From Rhodopirellula islandica (lineage in GTDB: Bacteria; Planctomycetota; Planctomycetia; Pirellulales; Pirellulaceae): a DNA stretch of 64,000 nucleotides. The stretch is from NCBI RefSeq assembly GCF_001027925.1, contig NZ_LECT01000044.1:524434-588433 (forward strand). Direction: 5' to 3'. Made by a program: the position numbers and the translations under genes. The notes below the pieces were generated by a model. That model was not told where the DNA came from, searched no databases, and saw nothing but the letters and a program-made list of their open reading frames with translations. Positions 18,933-28,800 of the stretch are shown here, one piece after another. Numbering within the stretch: position 1 is the first letter of the stretch; each line of letters opens with the position of its first letter.

Positions 18933-20255
18933 TTCGTTGCGGGAAAGCCGAAAGTCTTGACGACTTCCGCTACGAGGAGCTAGGAGCTGCTCAACGTAGC
19001 GAGGAAAGCCCTGCATGGTTTCCGGCAGCTCGCTGGGGCCGATGATCAGGGGGCCATCGTTGTGGTCGGCGGGGAGGACGCCGTGGCTGCCACGCACCAG
19101 CGTTGGATCGAGCGGGATCACATCCATTTTGTAGCGGAGCCCTGCTTTCTTTTGAGCCAACCGTGCTGCCGCGCGAAGTTTGCTGGTCAGGAACAGTTCG
19201 CACGGGTCGTAGCCCGGTTTGCGATGAATGTCGACGGTTCTGGCAAAGTCCGGTGCGTTCGCGTTGTCGAGCCAGTAGTAGTAGGTGAACCAAGCGTTCG
19301 GTTCGGCCAACGCGATCAGTTCACCGCTTCGTGGATGATCCAGTTGCAGGTCGCCGGGGGAGACGACCGCGGCGATGCCGGGGGTTTGTTCCAGGGTGCT
19401 GCGAACGGTGGGGATGAGTTCGGGGCGGCGGACGTAGACGTGGGCCAACTGGTGATCAGCGACGGCGAAGGCATCGCTTTCGCCAGGCAACATGATTTCG
19501 CCGAAGGGGCCGCGGCGGACTTTCAGCCAATCGTTGCGACGCAGGATTTGGTTGATGCCGACGGGGGTGTCGACGGGAACGAGTCCGTATTCACTGACGA
19601 CAACCACTTGGGCGCCGATTTCGCCGGCGGCCTCGATGACCTTTGCCGCGGCCGCATCGACCTCGGCAACTCGGGCTGGATCATGGTGGGGCAACCGCTG
19701 GAAGTCGTAATCCAGGTGAGGCAGGTAGCACAGCGTCAGTTGCGGTTGCTTCTCTCGCATCACAAGTGCGGTGGCTTGGGCAATCCATTCGCTTGAGGCG
19801 ATGCCGGCGGCGGGGCCCCAGAAACCGAAGAACGGGAAGGGGCCAAGTTTCTCCGTGAGATTGCAGCCAGACCAATCCAGGATGTCAAAGACCTTGCTGC
19901 CGTCGCATCCATAGTGAGGTTTGGGCGTGGCCCCGTACTGGGCGGTGGTGGATTGGTTGAACCACCAAAACATCTTGGCCGTTTCGTAGCGATCATAAAA
20001 AACGTCGCCTTCAATCAACGTCCGGGCTTGCTGCCAGAAGCGGATTTCTTGGGTGTCGCGGTACAGCCAGCCGTTGCCAACGACTCCGTGATCTCGCGGG
20101 GCGAGCCCGGTCAGCATGGTGGCTTGGCTGGTGCAGGTCACGGCCGGAACCGGGCTGGTCCAGGGCCGGTGATTTCCCATCGCGGCCAGGTTGGGCGCGT
20201 GGCGAAGCAGTTTGGGGGTCAATCCAACGACGTTCAGAATGCAGAGTTTTGTCAC
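18921..20255 (-). CDS. Alkaline phosphatase-superfamily / type I phosphodiesterase-nucleotide pyrophosphatase-like protein
   Basis: A 444-residue protein starting at GTG 20255. The N-terminus LCILNVVGLTPKLL is followed by SPVPAVTCTSQATMLTG, the NPP/phosphodiesterase nucleophile region (Thr40 is the likely nucleophile) with the GLAPRDHGVVGNGW loop. Later metal-binding motifs include YLPHLDYDFQR, VVVSEYGLVP (where many members have SDHG) and VLPADHNDGPLI. No signal peptide is seen, so it is probably cytoplasmic. Similar proteins hydrolyse nucleotide or phosphodiester substrates; the actual substrate is unknown. The last 13 codons (RQDFRLSRNERNS) fall in hairpin-repeat DNA, suggesting that the native 3' end was extended or replaced by a repeat. 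Confidence 0.75.
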   Translation of the reverse strand: MTKLCILNVVGLTPKLLRHAPNLAAMGNHRPWTSPVPAVTCTSQATMLTGLAPRDHGVVGNGWLYRDTQEIRFWQQARTLIEGDVFYDRYETAKMFWWFNQSTTAQYGATPKPHYGCDGSKVFDILDWSGCNLTEKLGPFPFFGFWGPAAGIASSEWIAQATALVMREKQPQLTLCYLPHLDYDFQRLPHHDPARVAEVDAAAAKVIEAAGEIGAQVVVVSEYGLVPVDTPVGINQILRRNDWLKVRRGPFGEIMLPGESDAFAVADHQLAHVYVRRPELIPTVRSTLEQTPGIAAVVSPGDLQLDHPRSGELIALAEPNAWFTYYYWLDNANAPDFARTVDIHRKPGYDPCELFLTSKLRAAARLAQKKAGLRYKMDVIPLDPTLVRGSHGVLPADHNDGPLIIGPSELPETMQGFPRYVEQLLAPRSGSRQDFRLSRNERNS

Positions 20256-20408
20256 GTAAGGCTACTTTTTTGCGAGTTCATCCGCTTTCGAGCGTTTCTT
20301 GGCACATCGCTGGTGACAAACCCCCGACGCGTTTGCGAAGGATTCACTATCCTATGGCCCATCTCCCCATCAGTTTGGTTCGAATCAGTCCTTCGTACAG
20401 GAGTCTTC

Positions 20409-22100
20409 ATGTTGTTGTCAAAGCTCGCTCGTTTCAGCTTGCTAAGAATCGCCACTTTAATTGTTGCCCTGTTCGGGGTGGGGGGAGCGGCTGCATTCGC
20501 GCAAGAAGAAGTGACCTCGGAGGAGGTGGTGGAGGAGTCGGTCGCTGAACCGGCGTTGGGGCTGGACCAGCAGGTCGATGAATGGTTCAAGCCGATCGCC
20601 GACACCTGGGGCGACATTGTTTTTTACAGTGTGGAATTGCCGGGCGTGGGTCCCCTGCCATGGGTTTTGATCTTGCTGGTCGGCGGAGCGTTGTTCTTCA
20701 CGATCGTGTTTGGGTTCATCAACCTGCGGTTGTTTCCGTTGGCGATCGAGGTGGTCAGCGGGAAGTTTGACGAGATTGAAAAACAAGGCCAGACGATCCC
20801 CACGGGGGTTGAGGTCATGGAGGTGGATGGTGACTTGGTCGACACCATCCGTGACGAGGGTGAAGGCGAGGTTTCGCACTTCCAGGCTCTGGCGACCGCG
20901 GTTTCGGGAACGGTTGGCCTGGGGAACATCGCGGGTGTGGCCGTCGCGGTTGCCACCGGAGGTCCCGGGGCGACTTTCTGGATGGTCGTCTGCGGTTTGC
21001 TGGGCATGTCGACCAAGTTTGTTGAATGCACCTTGGGTGTGAAATACCGCGACGTGGATGCCAATGGTGTGGTCCATGGCGGACCCATGTATTACCTGAA
21101 AAAGGGGCTCGCTGAACTCGGGCTGGCACCACTCGGAAAAGTGATGGGCGTGTTGTTCGCCATTTTCTGTGTGGGTGGATCGTTTGGCGGAGGCAACGCG
21201 TTTCAGTCCAACCAAGCGGCTCAGCAGATCAAATCCTTGCTGAATTTGCCCGACACTGGGTCCTCCGGAACGATCATCGGTTTGGTGATGGCAGTCTTGG
21301 TCGCGATTGTGATCATCGGCGGCATCAAGCGAATCGCGAAGGTCACCGAGAAGGTCGTGCCATTGATGGCGTTGATGTACGTGATCGCGGCACTCGGGAT
21401 CATCTTGATGCACATTCAGGACGTGCCCTGGGCGATCGGGCAAGTCATTTCCGGTGCGTTTTCGCTGGAGGCTGGCTTTGGCGGATTGCTGGGCGTGATG
21501 GTCCAAGGGTTCCGTCGGGCGGCATTTTCGAACGAAGCCGGGGCCGGTTCGGCTGCCATCGCTCACTCCGCCGTGAAGACGCGTTTTCCCGCCTCCGAGG
21601 GCATTGTGGCGTTGCTGGAGCCGTTCATTGACACGGTCGTGATTTGCACGATGACCGCGATCGTGATCGTTTTGTTCAACGCAGACAATTCGTTCGAGTG
21701 GGGGCAGGTCGAGTCCAGCATGGTGCTGATCGACGGTGCTCGTTTGGGTGGGGTGGATTTGACCTCGGCCGCGTTTGACAGCGTGTTGCCCGGTTTTCGC
21801 TACTTGCTGACGATCGCGATCATTCTGTTCGCGTTTTCGACCATGATTTCCTGGTCTTACTACGGTCTGCAGTCGTGGAAGTATCTGTTTGGACGCAGCT
21901 TGGCAGCGGACTTGTCCTACAAATTGCTGTTCTGCGTGGTGGTGGTGATCGGAGCGGCGGTTTCGCTAGGGTCTGTCATCGATTTCTCGGACGCGATGAT
22001 CTTTGCGATGGTCTTTCCCAACATGATTGGGCTGTTCCTGCTGTTCCCGAAGGTTCGCGACGAACTGAGCAAGTACCTGGAAGCCATCGGCAGAAAGTAG
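20409..22100 (+). CDS. Sodium:alanine symporter (AGCS family)
   Basis: A 563-residue inner-membrane transporter that imports alanine or glycine with Na+. It has the family signature GLGNIAGVAVAVATGGPGATFWM followed by STKFVECTLGVKYR and GGPMYYL, then GGNAFQSNQAA and FRRAAFSNEAGAGSAAIAHSA. About 11 membrane helices are predicted. Before the first helix is an extra Ala-rich signal-like segment and an acidic stretch (QEEVTSEEVVEE), an N-terminal extension compared with classical AGCS proteins. The start ATG 20409 has AGGAG at 20399-20403, five bases upstream. Longer in-frame upstream sequence lacks similarity. The gene is divergent from the phosphodiesterase-like gene. Confidence 0.92.
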   Translation: MLLSKLARFSLLRIATLIVALFGVGGAAAFAQEEVTSEEVVEESVAEPALGLDQQVDEWFKPIADTWGDIVFYSVELPGVGPLPWVLILLVGGALFFTIVFGFINLRLFPLAIEVVSGKFDEIEKQGQTIPTGVEVMEVDGDLVDTIRDEGEGEVSHFQALATAVSGTVGLGNIAGVAVAVATGGPGATFWMVVCGLLGMSTKFVECTLGVKYRDVDANGVVHGGPMYYLKKGLAELGLAPLGKVMGVLFAIFCVGGSFGGGNAFQSNQAAQQIKSLLNLPDTGSSGTIIGLVMAVLVAIVIIGGIKRIAKVTEKVVPLMALMYVIAALGIILMHIQDVPWAIGQVISGAFSLEAGFGGLLGVMVQGFRRAAFSNEAGAGSAAIAHSAVKTRFPASEGIVALLEPFIDTVVICTMTAIVIVLFNADNSFEWGQVESSMVLIDGARLGGVDLTSAAFDSVLPGFRYLLTIAIILFAFSTMISWSYYGLQSWKYLFGRSLAADLSYKLLFCVVVVIGAAVSLGSVIDFSDAMIFAMVFPNMIGLFLLFPKVRDELSKYLEAIGRK

Positions 22101-22311
22101 CCGGTTGGCCTGCGTGCCAAGTGAAACAGGCCGCCGGGGCATCTCGGCGGCTGGTGGGGAATCCGGTGATTGCCGATTCACCCCGGTATTCGTTCCGCGG
22201 GGGGGGGGAAGGCTGGAATTGATTCAAACCGAGGTTTGATTCCAAGCGGCGGTTCGCCGCGATTGAGAAGCTCTTTCATCGTCTGCGTGGTGCAGTGGTG
22301 AAAGGCGAAAG
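22101..22311. other. Intergenic region with a G10 tract
   Basis: Between the symporter stop and tRNA-Phe. It contains an imperfect hairpin (GGTGA/TCACC around 22165-22182) that could help terminate the symporter transcript, and a run of ten G at 22199-22208. No open frame is supported. Confidence 0.4.
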
Positions 22312-22384
22312 TGGTTAGAGGCGGGCTCGAACCGCCGACACCGGCCTTTTCAGGGCCGTGCTCTACCAACTGAGCTATCTAACC
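22312..22384 (-). tRNA. tRNA-Phe (anticodon GAA)
   Basis: Read on the minus strand, it folds into a complete cloverleaf. The 7-bp acceptor stem GGTTAGA/TCTAACC is perfect. The D arm has GCTC...GAGC, the anticodon stem is CGGCC/GGCCG around the loop CTGAAAA (anticodon GAA), and the T arm contains GGTTCGAGCC. Length is 73 nt including discriminator A. The 3' CCA is not encoded. It lies just upstream of, and opposite to, the Exb-type operon. Confidence 0.96.
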
Positions 22385-22555
22385 GTGATTTGGAGGCAAA
22401 TTGCCTCACAAATGTTACCGTTTGCTTGCGCCAAAGAACAAGTTCCTCGGCGACAAGGTAGGAAAGTACGCTATGATGGGTGTCGTCGTCAATCGGCCTC
22501 TTCAAAACACTTTTCCTGGCCAACGATTTGGTCGTTCCTTGCTCAAGGACTGAAT

Positions 22556-23554
22556 ATGGCTTCTTCCGATCAAAATGTGATCGACGAACCGCAGATCGAC
22601 GAAAAAACGACTTCCACGAGCAACGACGGTGCGTCGCAAGGGGCGGGGTCTGTCAGTTCAGGGGGCATGTCGGAGATTCAGAAGCAGCGTTTGGAAGAAC
22701 GGGAGCGTTTGCGGACCAGCAAATTCGACGTGGTGACCTCGCTGTTCATGTCCCTGATTTTGTTCATCGGGGCTTTTGTCGTGATGTTGTTCATCGTCTG
22801 GCTGACGATGCGAATGCCAGAGAGAGTGAAGTCTTTCCCGCCCATTGAAGAAAATGCGGCCGGTCGTGCCGACAATGCCGAAGGTTTCGAGCGTGACTTT
22901 GAGCCGCCAGGGGCGGAAGAAGTCGAGGAGCTGATGGAGCCCACTCTGCAGGACACCATCGAAGCGGTGACTGACGCGGTCAGCAGCGTCGCTGGTGCCT
23001 TGGACACGATGAACACCAGTGCCACAGCCAGCACCGCGGGAACGGGCAAAGGGGACAGCCGTCCACCAGGGCCCGAGGGTGAAGGCGAAGACATCATCCC
23101 TCGATTCGAGCGTTGGCAATTGAATTTTTCGGCCAAAGGGCTGAAGCCCTACGCCAGCCAATTGGATTACTACAAAATCGAGCTCGGTTCCATCGGTGGA
23201 TCAGTCCAAGGGGTCGATTACGCGAGCGACTTGGCTGGCAAGCCGAAGTCGCGGCACGTCGACGACAGTGAGGCTGAAAAGCGTCTGTATTTCATGTGGA
23301 CGACGCCCAGCCCGCTGATGCAATTCGATCGGACGTTGCTGACTCAGGCCGGAATCAACGTCAACGGCCGTCAGATGCTGAAATTCATCCCGGAACAACT
23401 CGAGAACGAATTGGCTCATATCGAACTGGAATACGCCAGGGAAAAAGGGCATCCCAGCGTCGTTTCCATTGCCAAAACGGTCTTTCAAAGCACTGCCAGC
23501 GGAAGCGGGTACCAATTTGAGGTGGTCGAACAACGCTATCGCAAAGGCAAATGA
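22556..23554 (+). CDS. Single-span membrane protein, TonB-like topology, first gene of Exb-type operon
   Basis: A 332-residue protein not recognised as a named family. A hydrophilic N-terminus (about 55 residues, acidic/Ser-rich with a charged EIQKQRLEERERLR helix) precedes one strong membrane helix at about 62-84 (TSLFMSLILFIGAFVVMLFIVWL). After it come SFPPIEE and an acidic, Pro/Gly-containing linker (PPGPEGEGEDIIP) and a C-terminal folded domain from about residue 180 (RFERWQLNFSAKGLKPYASQLDYYKIELG). This in-out topology with an extended periplasmic linker resembles TonB or TolA, and it lies directly upstream of ExbB and ExbD homologues. TonB analogy is inference from topology and context; no TonB C-terminal motif is visible. 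Start ATG 22556 with AAGGA at 22545. Confidence 0.7.
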   Translation: MASSDQNVIDEPQIDEKTTSTSNDGASQGAGSVSSGGMSEIQKQRLEERERLRTSKFDVVTSLFMSLILFIGAFVVMLFIVWLTMRMPERVKSFPPIEENAAGRADNAEGFERDFEPPGAEEVEELMEPTLQDTIEAVTDAVSSVAGALDTMNTSATASTAGTGKGDSRPPGPEGEGEDIIPRFERWQLNFSAKGLKPYASQLDYYKIELGSIGGSVQGVDYASDLAGKPKSRHVDDSEAEKRLYFMWTTPSPLMQFDRTLLTQAGINVNGRQMLKFIPEQLENELAHIELEYAREKGHPSVVSIAKTVFQSTASGSGYQFEVVEQRYRKGK

Positions 23555-23766
23555 CGTGAAATTTCGAATCGGGTAACCACAATGGAACGCGGCAGCCTCC
23601 GTTGTCTCCACTCCTCGTTCCCATTCTCCGCTCACACCTGATCGTGAGATTCCCATCGCGGGAATCAACGCGGACTGACACTGACCAGACTTGTCTCGTC
23701 AGCGAGACGCCCAACCGAATCCCAACCAAACAATCGCATCACTCTGAAAGTACATAGGACAAAACG
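23555..23766. other. 212-bp gap inside the Exb-type operon
   Basis: No gene is supported here. It holds a short hairpin (GTCTCG-TCAG-CGAGAC, about 23691-23706). Because the gap is long, a second promoter for exbB onwards is possible, but no clear -35/-10 pair was seen. Confidence 0.4.
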
Positions 23767-24471
23767 TTGTTGCTCGCTGAAACTTCGCTGTACGAAATCA
23801 TCTCCAACTCAACGTACCTGGCGCTGGCTGCCGTTGCACTTTGGGGGCTGTATCAGATCGTGATCGTGTGGACCCGGGTCGGTCAGAAACGATTCAAGAC
23901 GGAAGAACAACAGGACGCGTTCATGGACGACGTCGAGCAGATGCTGCGAGCGGGCGACTACGAAGGTGTTCACGAATACTGTGACGGAGACGTTCGAGCG
24001 ATCCCACAGATGATCGACATGGCCGTCGTCAATCGCGAAGAAGGGTTCAAACGCGCCAAGCAAATCATGATGGACCGCTTTCAACGCGACGTGATGAGTG
24101 ACCTCGAGTACCGACTCAGCTGGGTCAGCACCGTCATCAAAAGTGCTCCCATGATCGGGTTGTTCGGGACGGTGTTCGGAATGATGGGAGCGTTTAAAAC
24201 GCTGGCCACCGCCGAGCAGGTCGAACCATCGGCGCTCGCCGGCGACATTCAAGTCGCGTTGGTGACGACCGCCAGTGGTTTGGCGATCGCGATTCCACTG
24301 ATGTTGTTGGTGGCCACCGTGATGATTCGAATTGCGAAGATGGAAGATTTGCTCGGATCCGGTCTGCAGCGGTTCTTCGAAGCGTTCAAAGTTGGGCTGG
24401 CCAAGTCACAAGGTGCCGCTGCCAAAAACGGTGCCTCCGCTAGCGCCGAAGTCACTGCTGGGGTGCGATGA
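23767..24471 (+). CDS. MotA/TolQ/ExbB proton channel family protein
   Basis: A 234-residue inner-membrane protein with three helices at about 13-34, 116-140 and 158-183. It has the conserved ExbB/TolQ features: the TM2 region LSWVSTVIKSAPMIGLFGTVFGMMGAF and the TM3 region IQVALVTTASGLAIAIPLMLL, with the large cytoplasmic loop between TM1 and TM2. ExbB/TolQ pentamers surround an ExbD/TolR dimer and use the proton motive force to do work in the envelope. The start is TTG 23767 with AGGAC about eight bases upstream. Its stop overlaps the start of the first exbD gene by ATGA, so stoichiometric coupled translation is expected. Confidence 0.9.
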   Translation: MLLAETSLYEIISNSTYLALAAVALWGLYQIVIVWTRVGQKRFKTEEQQDAFMDDVEQMLRAGDYEGVHEYCDGDVRAIPQMIDMAVVNREEGFKRAKQIMMDRFQRDVMSDLEYRLSWVSTVIKSAPMIGLFGTVFGMMGAFKTLATAEQVEPSALAGDIQVALVTTASGLAIAIPLMLLVATVMIRIAKMEDLLGSGLQRFFEAFKVGLAKSQGAAAKNGASASAEVTAGVR

Positions 24472-24956
24472 TGAGTCAGGGATTCATTGACGACGATGAG
24501 GATGACGAACCAGCGCTGCCTCGGAAGAAGCGACCTGAGGAGGAGATGGACATCACGCCGATGATCGACATCACGTTCCTGTTGCTGATCTTCTTTGTGG
24601 TCGCTTCCAAGATGGATCCGACGCAAACGGGAAAGATTCCGGAAGCCACCAACGGCTTGGCCATTTCGGCCAAGGATTCAGCGGTCATTTTCATTGAGCC
24701 CGCCGGCGGTGATTCTCCCGCGATTTTGCGTCGCTACGACGGCAGCGAATTCAGCAAAGACGAAGAGACCGCAACCAGCGAGATCGTTGAATACCTGACT
24801 GGCGAATTGGAAAAGTCCATCGGAACGAACAAGAACCAAGTGATGTTGCTCGGGGACGCCGAGGTGAAGGTGTCCGAGGTCACCCGGGTTCAGAAAATCG
24901 TCGGGGATGCGTTTCAAGATTTGGAATTCACCTACATCGCCGTTAAAGAACAGTAA
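24468..24956 (+). CDS. ExbD/TolR biopolymer transport protein (first copy)
   Basis: A 162-residue protein with an acidic cytoplasmic N-terminus (IDDDEDDEP), the ExbD/TolR hallmark MDITPMIDITFLLLIFFVVASKM at about 25-47 with the membrane Asp required for proton translocation, and a periplasmic domain. It overlaps ExbB by ATGA. It should form the rotor or plug inside the ExbB ring. Two ExbD genes in a row (see 24982) suggest a heteromeric pair, as known in some Bacteroidetes and planctomycete clusters. Confidence 0.92.
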   Translation: MMSQGFIDDDEDDEPALPRKKRPEEEMDITPMIDITFLLLIFFVVASKMDPTQTGKIPEATNGLAISAKDSAVIFIEPAGGDSPAILRRYDGSEFSKDEETATSEIVEYLTGELEKSIGTNKNQVMLLGDAEVKVSEVTRVQKIVGDAFQDLEFTYIAVKEQ

Positions 24957-24981
24957 CCCGCATCCGTTTTGAGTGACAAAG

Positions 24982-25764
24982 ATGTCAATCCAATTTGAGT
25001 GCCCTTCCTGCGGTGAGTCACGTCTTGTGAACGAACGCTTGGGCGGACGAAAAATTCGATGCCCTGGTTGCGATTCACCGATCACGATCCCGGAAGCTCC
25101 CGTTGTGGCGGAAGCCGAACCGGTTGAGGTGGAGCTCGTGGAAGCGGAACCGATTGCGATGGATGCCTTCGAAGCGGAGCCCGTCGTCGAAGCCACGGTG
25201 GGTGCGGAAGCCGAAGAGGCGGGGTTCGGCAGTCCCGCTCACGCCGCAATGCGCGACGAGCTCGCGGCCGTTTCAGAGGGCGTGGAGCCCGCCGCGTTCA
25301 ACCTGGACGACGATGACGATGCCCTGCCACCGCGTAAAAAACGTGACGACGGTGAACTCGACATGACACCGATGGTCGATGTGACGTTCTTGCTGCTGAT
25401 CTTCTTCATGGTCACGGCGAGTTTCTCGTTGCAGAAATCGATTCAAATGCCTCGCCAGCAATCCGAACTTCCCAGTACGAACAACGACCCAGAAGAAACG
25501 GACGAGAAGGATCCGGTCGAGCTGGAAATCGACGAGAACGGCGGCTTCCTGGTTCTCGCTCCCGAGTGGGAAAAAGAAACACCCGGGAAGCAGAATCTGA
25601 TCAGCGCCCTGAAAGAGGCGGTGGGCGACAATCGGGATGGCATGCAGTTGAACATCAAGATTCACGAAAACGCCAAGCTCCAGTTTCTGGTCGATGGCAT
25701 GGACGCTGGCACCATCGCTGGCTTCGCCGCCCTGCAGGTCACCGAAGTCGACGGTTTTGATTGA
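24982..25764 (+). CDS. ExbD/TolR with N-terminal zinc ribbon (second copy)
   Basis: About 260 residues. Residues 1-36 form a zinc ribbon (FECPSCGESRLVNE, then KIRCPGCDSPITIP, a CPxC...CPxC pair). An acidic Glu/Ala/Val-rich linker to about residue 105 precedes the ExbD core: DMTPMVDVTFLLLIFFMVTASF at about 125-146 with the conserved membrane Asp, and a periplasmic domain to the end. The ribbon would be cytoplasmic. Zinc ribbons of this form are common at N-termini of planctomycete proteins, but attachment to a proton-channel subunit is uncommon in classical ExbD. The ATG at 24982 is preferred; a GTG at 24973 adds three residues. It lies 25 bp after the first exbD. Confidence 0.85.
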   Translation: MSIQFECPSCGESRLVNERLGGRKIRCPGCDSPITIPEAPVVAEAEPVEVELVEAEPIAMDAFEAEPVVEATVGAEAEEAGFGSPAHAAMRDELAAVSEGVEPAAFNLDDDDDALPPRKKRDDGELDMTPMVDVTFLLLIFFMVTASFSLQKSIQMPRQQSELPSTNNDPEETDEKDPVELEIDENGGFLVLAPEWEKETPGKQNLISALKEAVGDNRDGMQLNIKIHENAKLQFLVDGMDAGTIAGFAALQVTEVDGFD

Positions 25765-25877
25765 CGCTTTTCTTGACGCTCGTCCCCACCACCAGCACGT
25801 TGGCGAATTCCCCACGTCGGCGTTTGTGATTCTTTGACTCTTGTCTTTTCTCTCCACCAACAGAACCCACCGGCTCG
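25765..25877. other. 113-bp intra-operon spacer
   Basis: Between exbD2 and the propeller gene. It is pyrimidine-rich (TTTGACTCTTGTCTTTTCTCT) with no terminator hairpin, consistent with read-through. Confidence 0.35.
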
Positions 25878-28800
25878 ATGGTCGGCGGTTTCACAATCAA
25901 CAACATGCTTGCAAACGAACTGATTGACCAACTGGAACGGCGGGGTCTCTTGGACCAAGAGATCATCGAGGCGTTGCGGGAACAAATGTCGCAAGGAGGC
26001 TCACGCGTGACGCCCGAAGCGGTGGCCAAGCTGTTGGTCGACAATGGCCAGCTGACACGATTCCAAGCGACCAAGCTGATTGGCGAACTGCGCAGTGAGT
26101 CATACGATTCCGAAGCTGCGGAAGTGGTCGATGGCGAGGAGGATCTGACAGCACAACTGATCGATGACGACGATGTTCCCGAAGCCATCATCGAAGACGA
26201 CGACCCGTTCGGTGACAATCCGGTCGAAGTGGAAGCCGTTGTCGCGGAACCCGTCGAAGTGGTTGCCGAAGCGGATTCGATGGGGGACGCACCATCGCGC
26301 GGTCGCCCGTCCTCCTCTCGGATCAAGAAACCTGAGACCAAGTCGACTTGGGACTCATTTAAAATCTACGGCTACTTGGGAATCATTGGATTCTTGATCA
26401 TTGCCGGCGGTGTGCTTTGGTTCGTGCTTTCGAAGGGCAACGCGGACGAGTTCATCGCGCTCGCCAACAAACAATACGACAGCCAAAGCTATCAGCCGGC
26501 TCAAGACGCTTACATCGCTTACCTCGATCAATTTGGCGAAAGCAGCCAATACTCTTCGCTGGCTCGAACGCGAATCACGATGTGCGAGTTGTTTCGTGCG
26601 GAGCAGATGACCGATCCGGTGGCTGGGTTGGAAATGGCGAAAGAAAAGTTGCCAACCGTTATCAACGAGGAGGCAATGAACGATGAACGTGGCAACCTGG
26701 CAGGTTTCCTCGTTGACGTCGCCGAAAACATCGCGAAAGAGGCTGAGTTCGCCAAGGAAACCGAAGAGAAACGACGCCTGCTGGAGCGACTCGATGAGCA
26801 ACAAACGTTGATTGACAACCCGAACTACATGTTGTCATCGATGAAGACGACTTTGTCGGGTCGGTTGTTGCAACTCTCAGAGGCTCGCAACCGCGTCAAA
26901 CGAGAAATCGATCGCAACGTTCGCCTGGACGAGACGGAAGCGGCGATGCAAGCCGCACTCGCGGAAAAGAAGACCAAGGAAGCCTACGACCAACGTGATT
27001 CGTTGCTGCGTGATTTCCCTGAACTGGCCAAGGACTCACGCTTGGTGACGTTGGTCGAGGAGGCCAGCGAGATCCAGCAAACATTGGTCAAGCCATCGGC
27101 GAAGACACCCGAGATCAGCACGGACCCTGCCGGAGATGCCGCGCTGCGGTCCATCGTGTTGACCACGCGCCAAGGCAATTCGATTCCCGGCATTGAAGAC
27201 GAGGTCTTCTTTCTTCGTGCGGGTGGATCGGTGTTGGCGTTCGCAGTCGACGACGGTCGCTTGTTGTGGCGTGATTACACCGGACAAGGCGAAGACTACA
27301 CGCCGTTGCGATTGGACGATGGCACGGCGGTTTTGTTGTCGGACATGGCCAACGATGAAATTCGTCGCTGCCGTGGAGAAGACGGCGAAGTGGAGTGGCG
27401 TGCGAAAATCGGCGAACCGTTTGTCGAACCCGTTGCCGGACGCGATTCCATTTTGGTGACGATGAAGTCCGGGACGCTGGCCGCGATGGATTCGGATTCT
27501 GGCGACGTCAAATGGTCAACGGATCTGTCCCAGGAATTGTCGACGCCCGCCGGACTCGATGACACTCTGAATCGGATTTACATTCCCGGCAGTCACAGCA
27601 ACCTGTACGTGCTCAACGCACGCGATGGCAAATGCATCGAGAGTTTGTATCTCGAACACGATGAAGGAACGATCGCGGTCGCTCCCGTGTCCTTGCTCGG
27701 CCACGTGTTTGTGATCGAAAACACGGGCAGCGATTACGCTCAAGTTCACGTTTTGAAAGTCGATGAGAACGGCGAGAACATCAAAATTGCTCAGAGTCCA
27801 TTCCGGTTGGATGGCAACGTGGTGGTTCCACCGATTGTTCAGAATCGTCGTCTGATCGTGTTGACCGATCGCGGCCAAGTGGCGGTGTATGACATCGAGC
27901 CAACCTCGGAAAAAGATCAGGTCTCGTTGATCGCTCAGCAGGTCGCCGCGTATGACAAACCCACGCTGACTCGGATGGCGGTCGGACGCAGTCAAATGTG
28001 GATCACGGGCACACGAATTGGTCGCTACGAGTTGCAGATCAACACGGGGCGAGTGGTTTTCAGTTGGGGGAAAAGTGAAGGTGACACCTTCATCGGCCAA
28101 CCATTGTCGCTCGAAGATGTGCTCGTCCACGCTCGCGTCTTGAAAGGCACCTCTGCGATTCGCGTGACGGCGGCCGAACCCAAGACGGGGAACATGCTGT
28201 GGCAAACCGATGTGGGGACCCCGATCGCGATGATCACGCCTGCACCGGAAAGCGGTTTCCATGCCGTGACCAGCCAAGGAGCCTTGTTCGAGTTGACCTC
28301 GGAATCACTGGCGACGGGCTCGACGCAGGGCCCGATTGAGAACCCCGGTGCCAAGGGGATCTCCATGAGTTTCCAAAACCCAATCGCGGTGGACGACGTT
28401 CGCCGCATCCTGTTGAACCAAGCCCAGAAGGGCGAAGCGTTGATCTACGACCCGACTCGTCGAAGTGAGAAGCTTCGCAAGGTCACATTCCAATTGACGG
28501 GGCCCAAGCCAACCGGCGTGGCAACGTTCAGCGGTGGTGGTTTGTTCTTGCCGCTCGATACCGGACGCGCGGTGTTGATGGATTGGCAAACGGGGCGTGT
28601 CAAAGGGGCACCGTTCCAACCGGCCAGCGACCCCACGGCGACCGTCGAGTGGACCAACCCCATCAACAGTGCTGCGGACCCGGACCAAGTCTTGATCGCA
28701 GACAGTCGTAAAAAACTGTACCGGTTGCGAGTCGGCGACCAAATTCGAGAGTTGTCGAGCGTTGATTTGGAGTCGCCTTTCTTAGGAACCGTGGCGGGTG

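Noticed and set aside
20333..20353. TTGCGA ... TATCCT upstream of the symporter as a promoter
   Set aside because: Spacing is only 9 bp, incompatible with sigma70 geometry.
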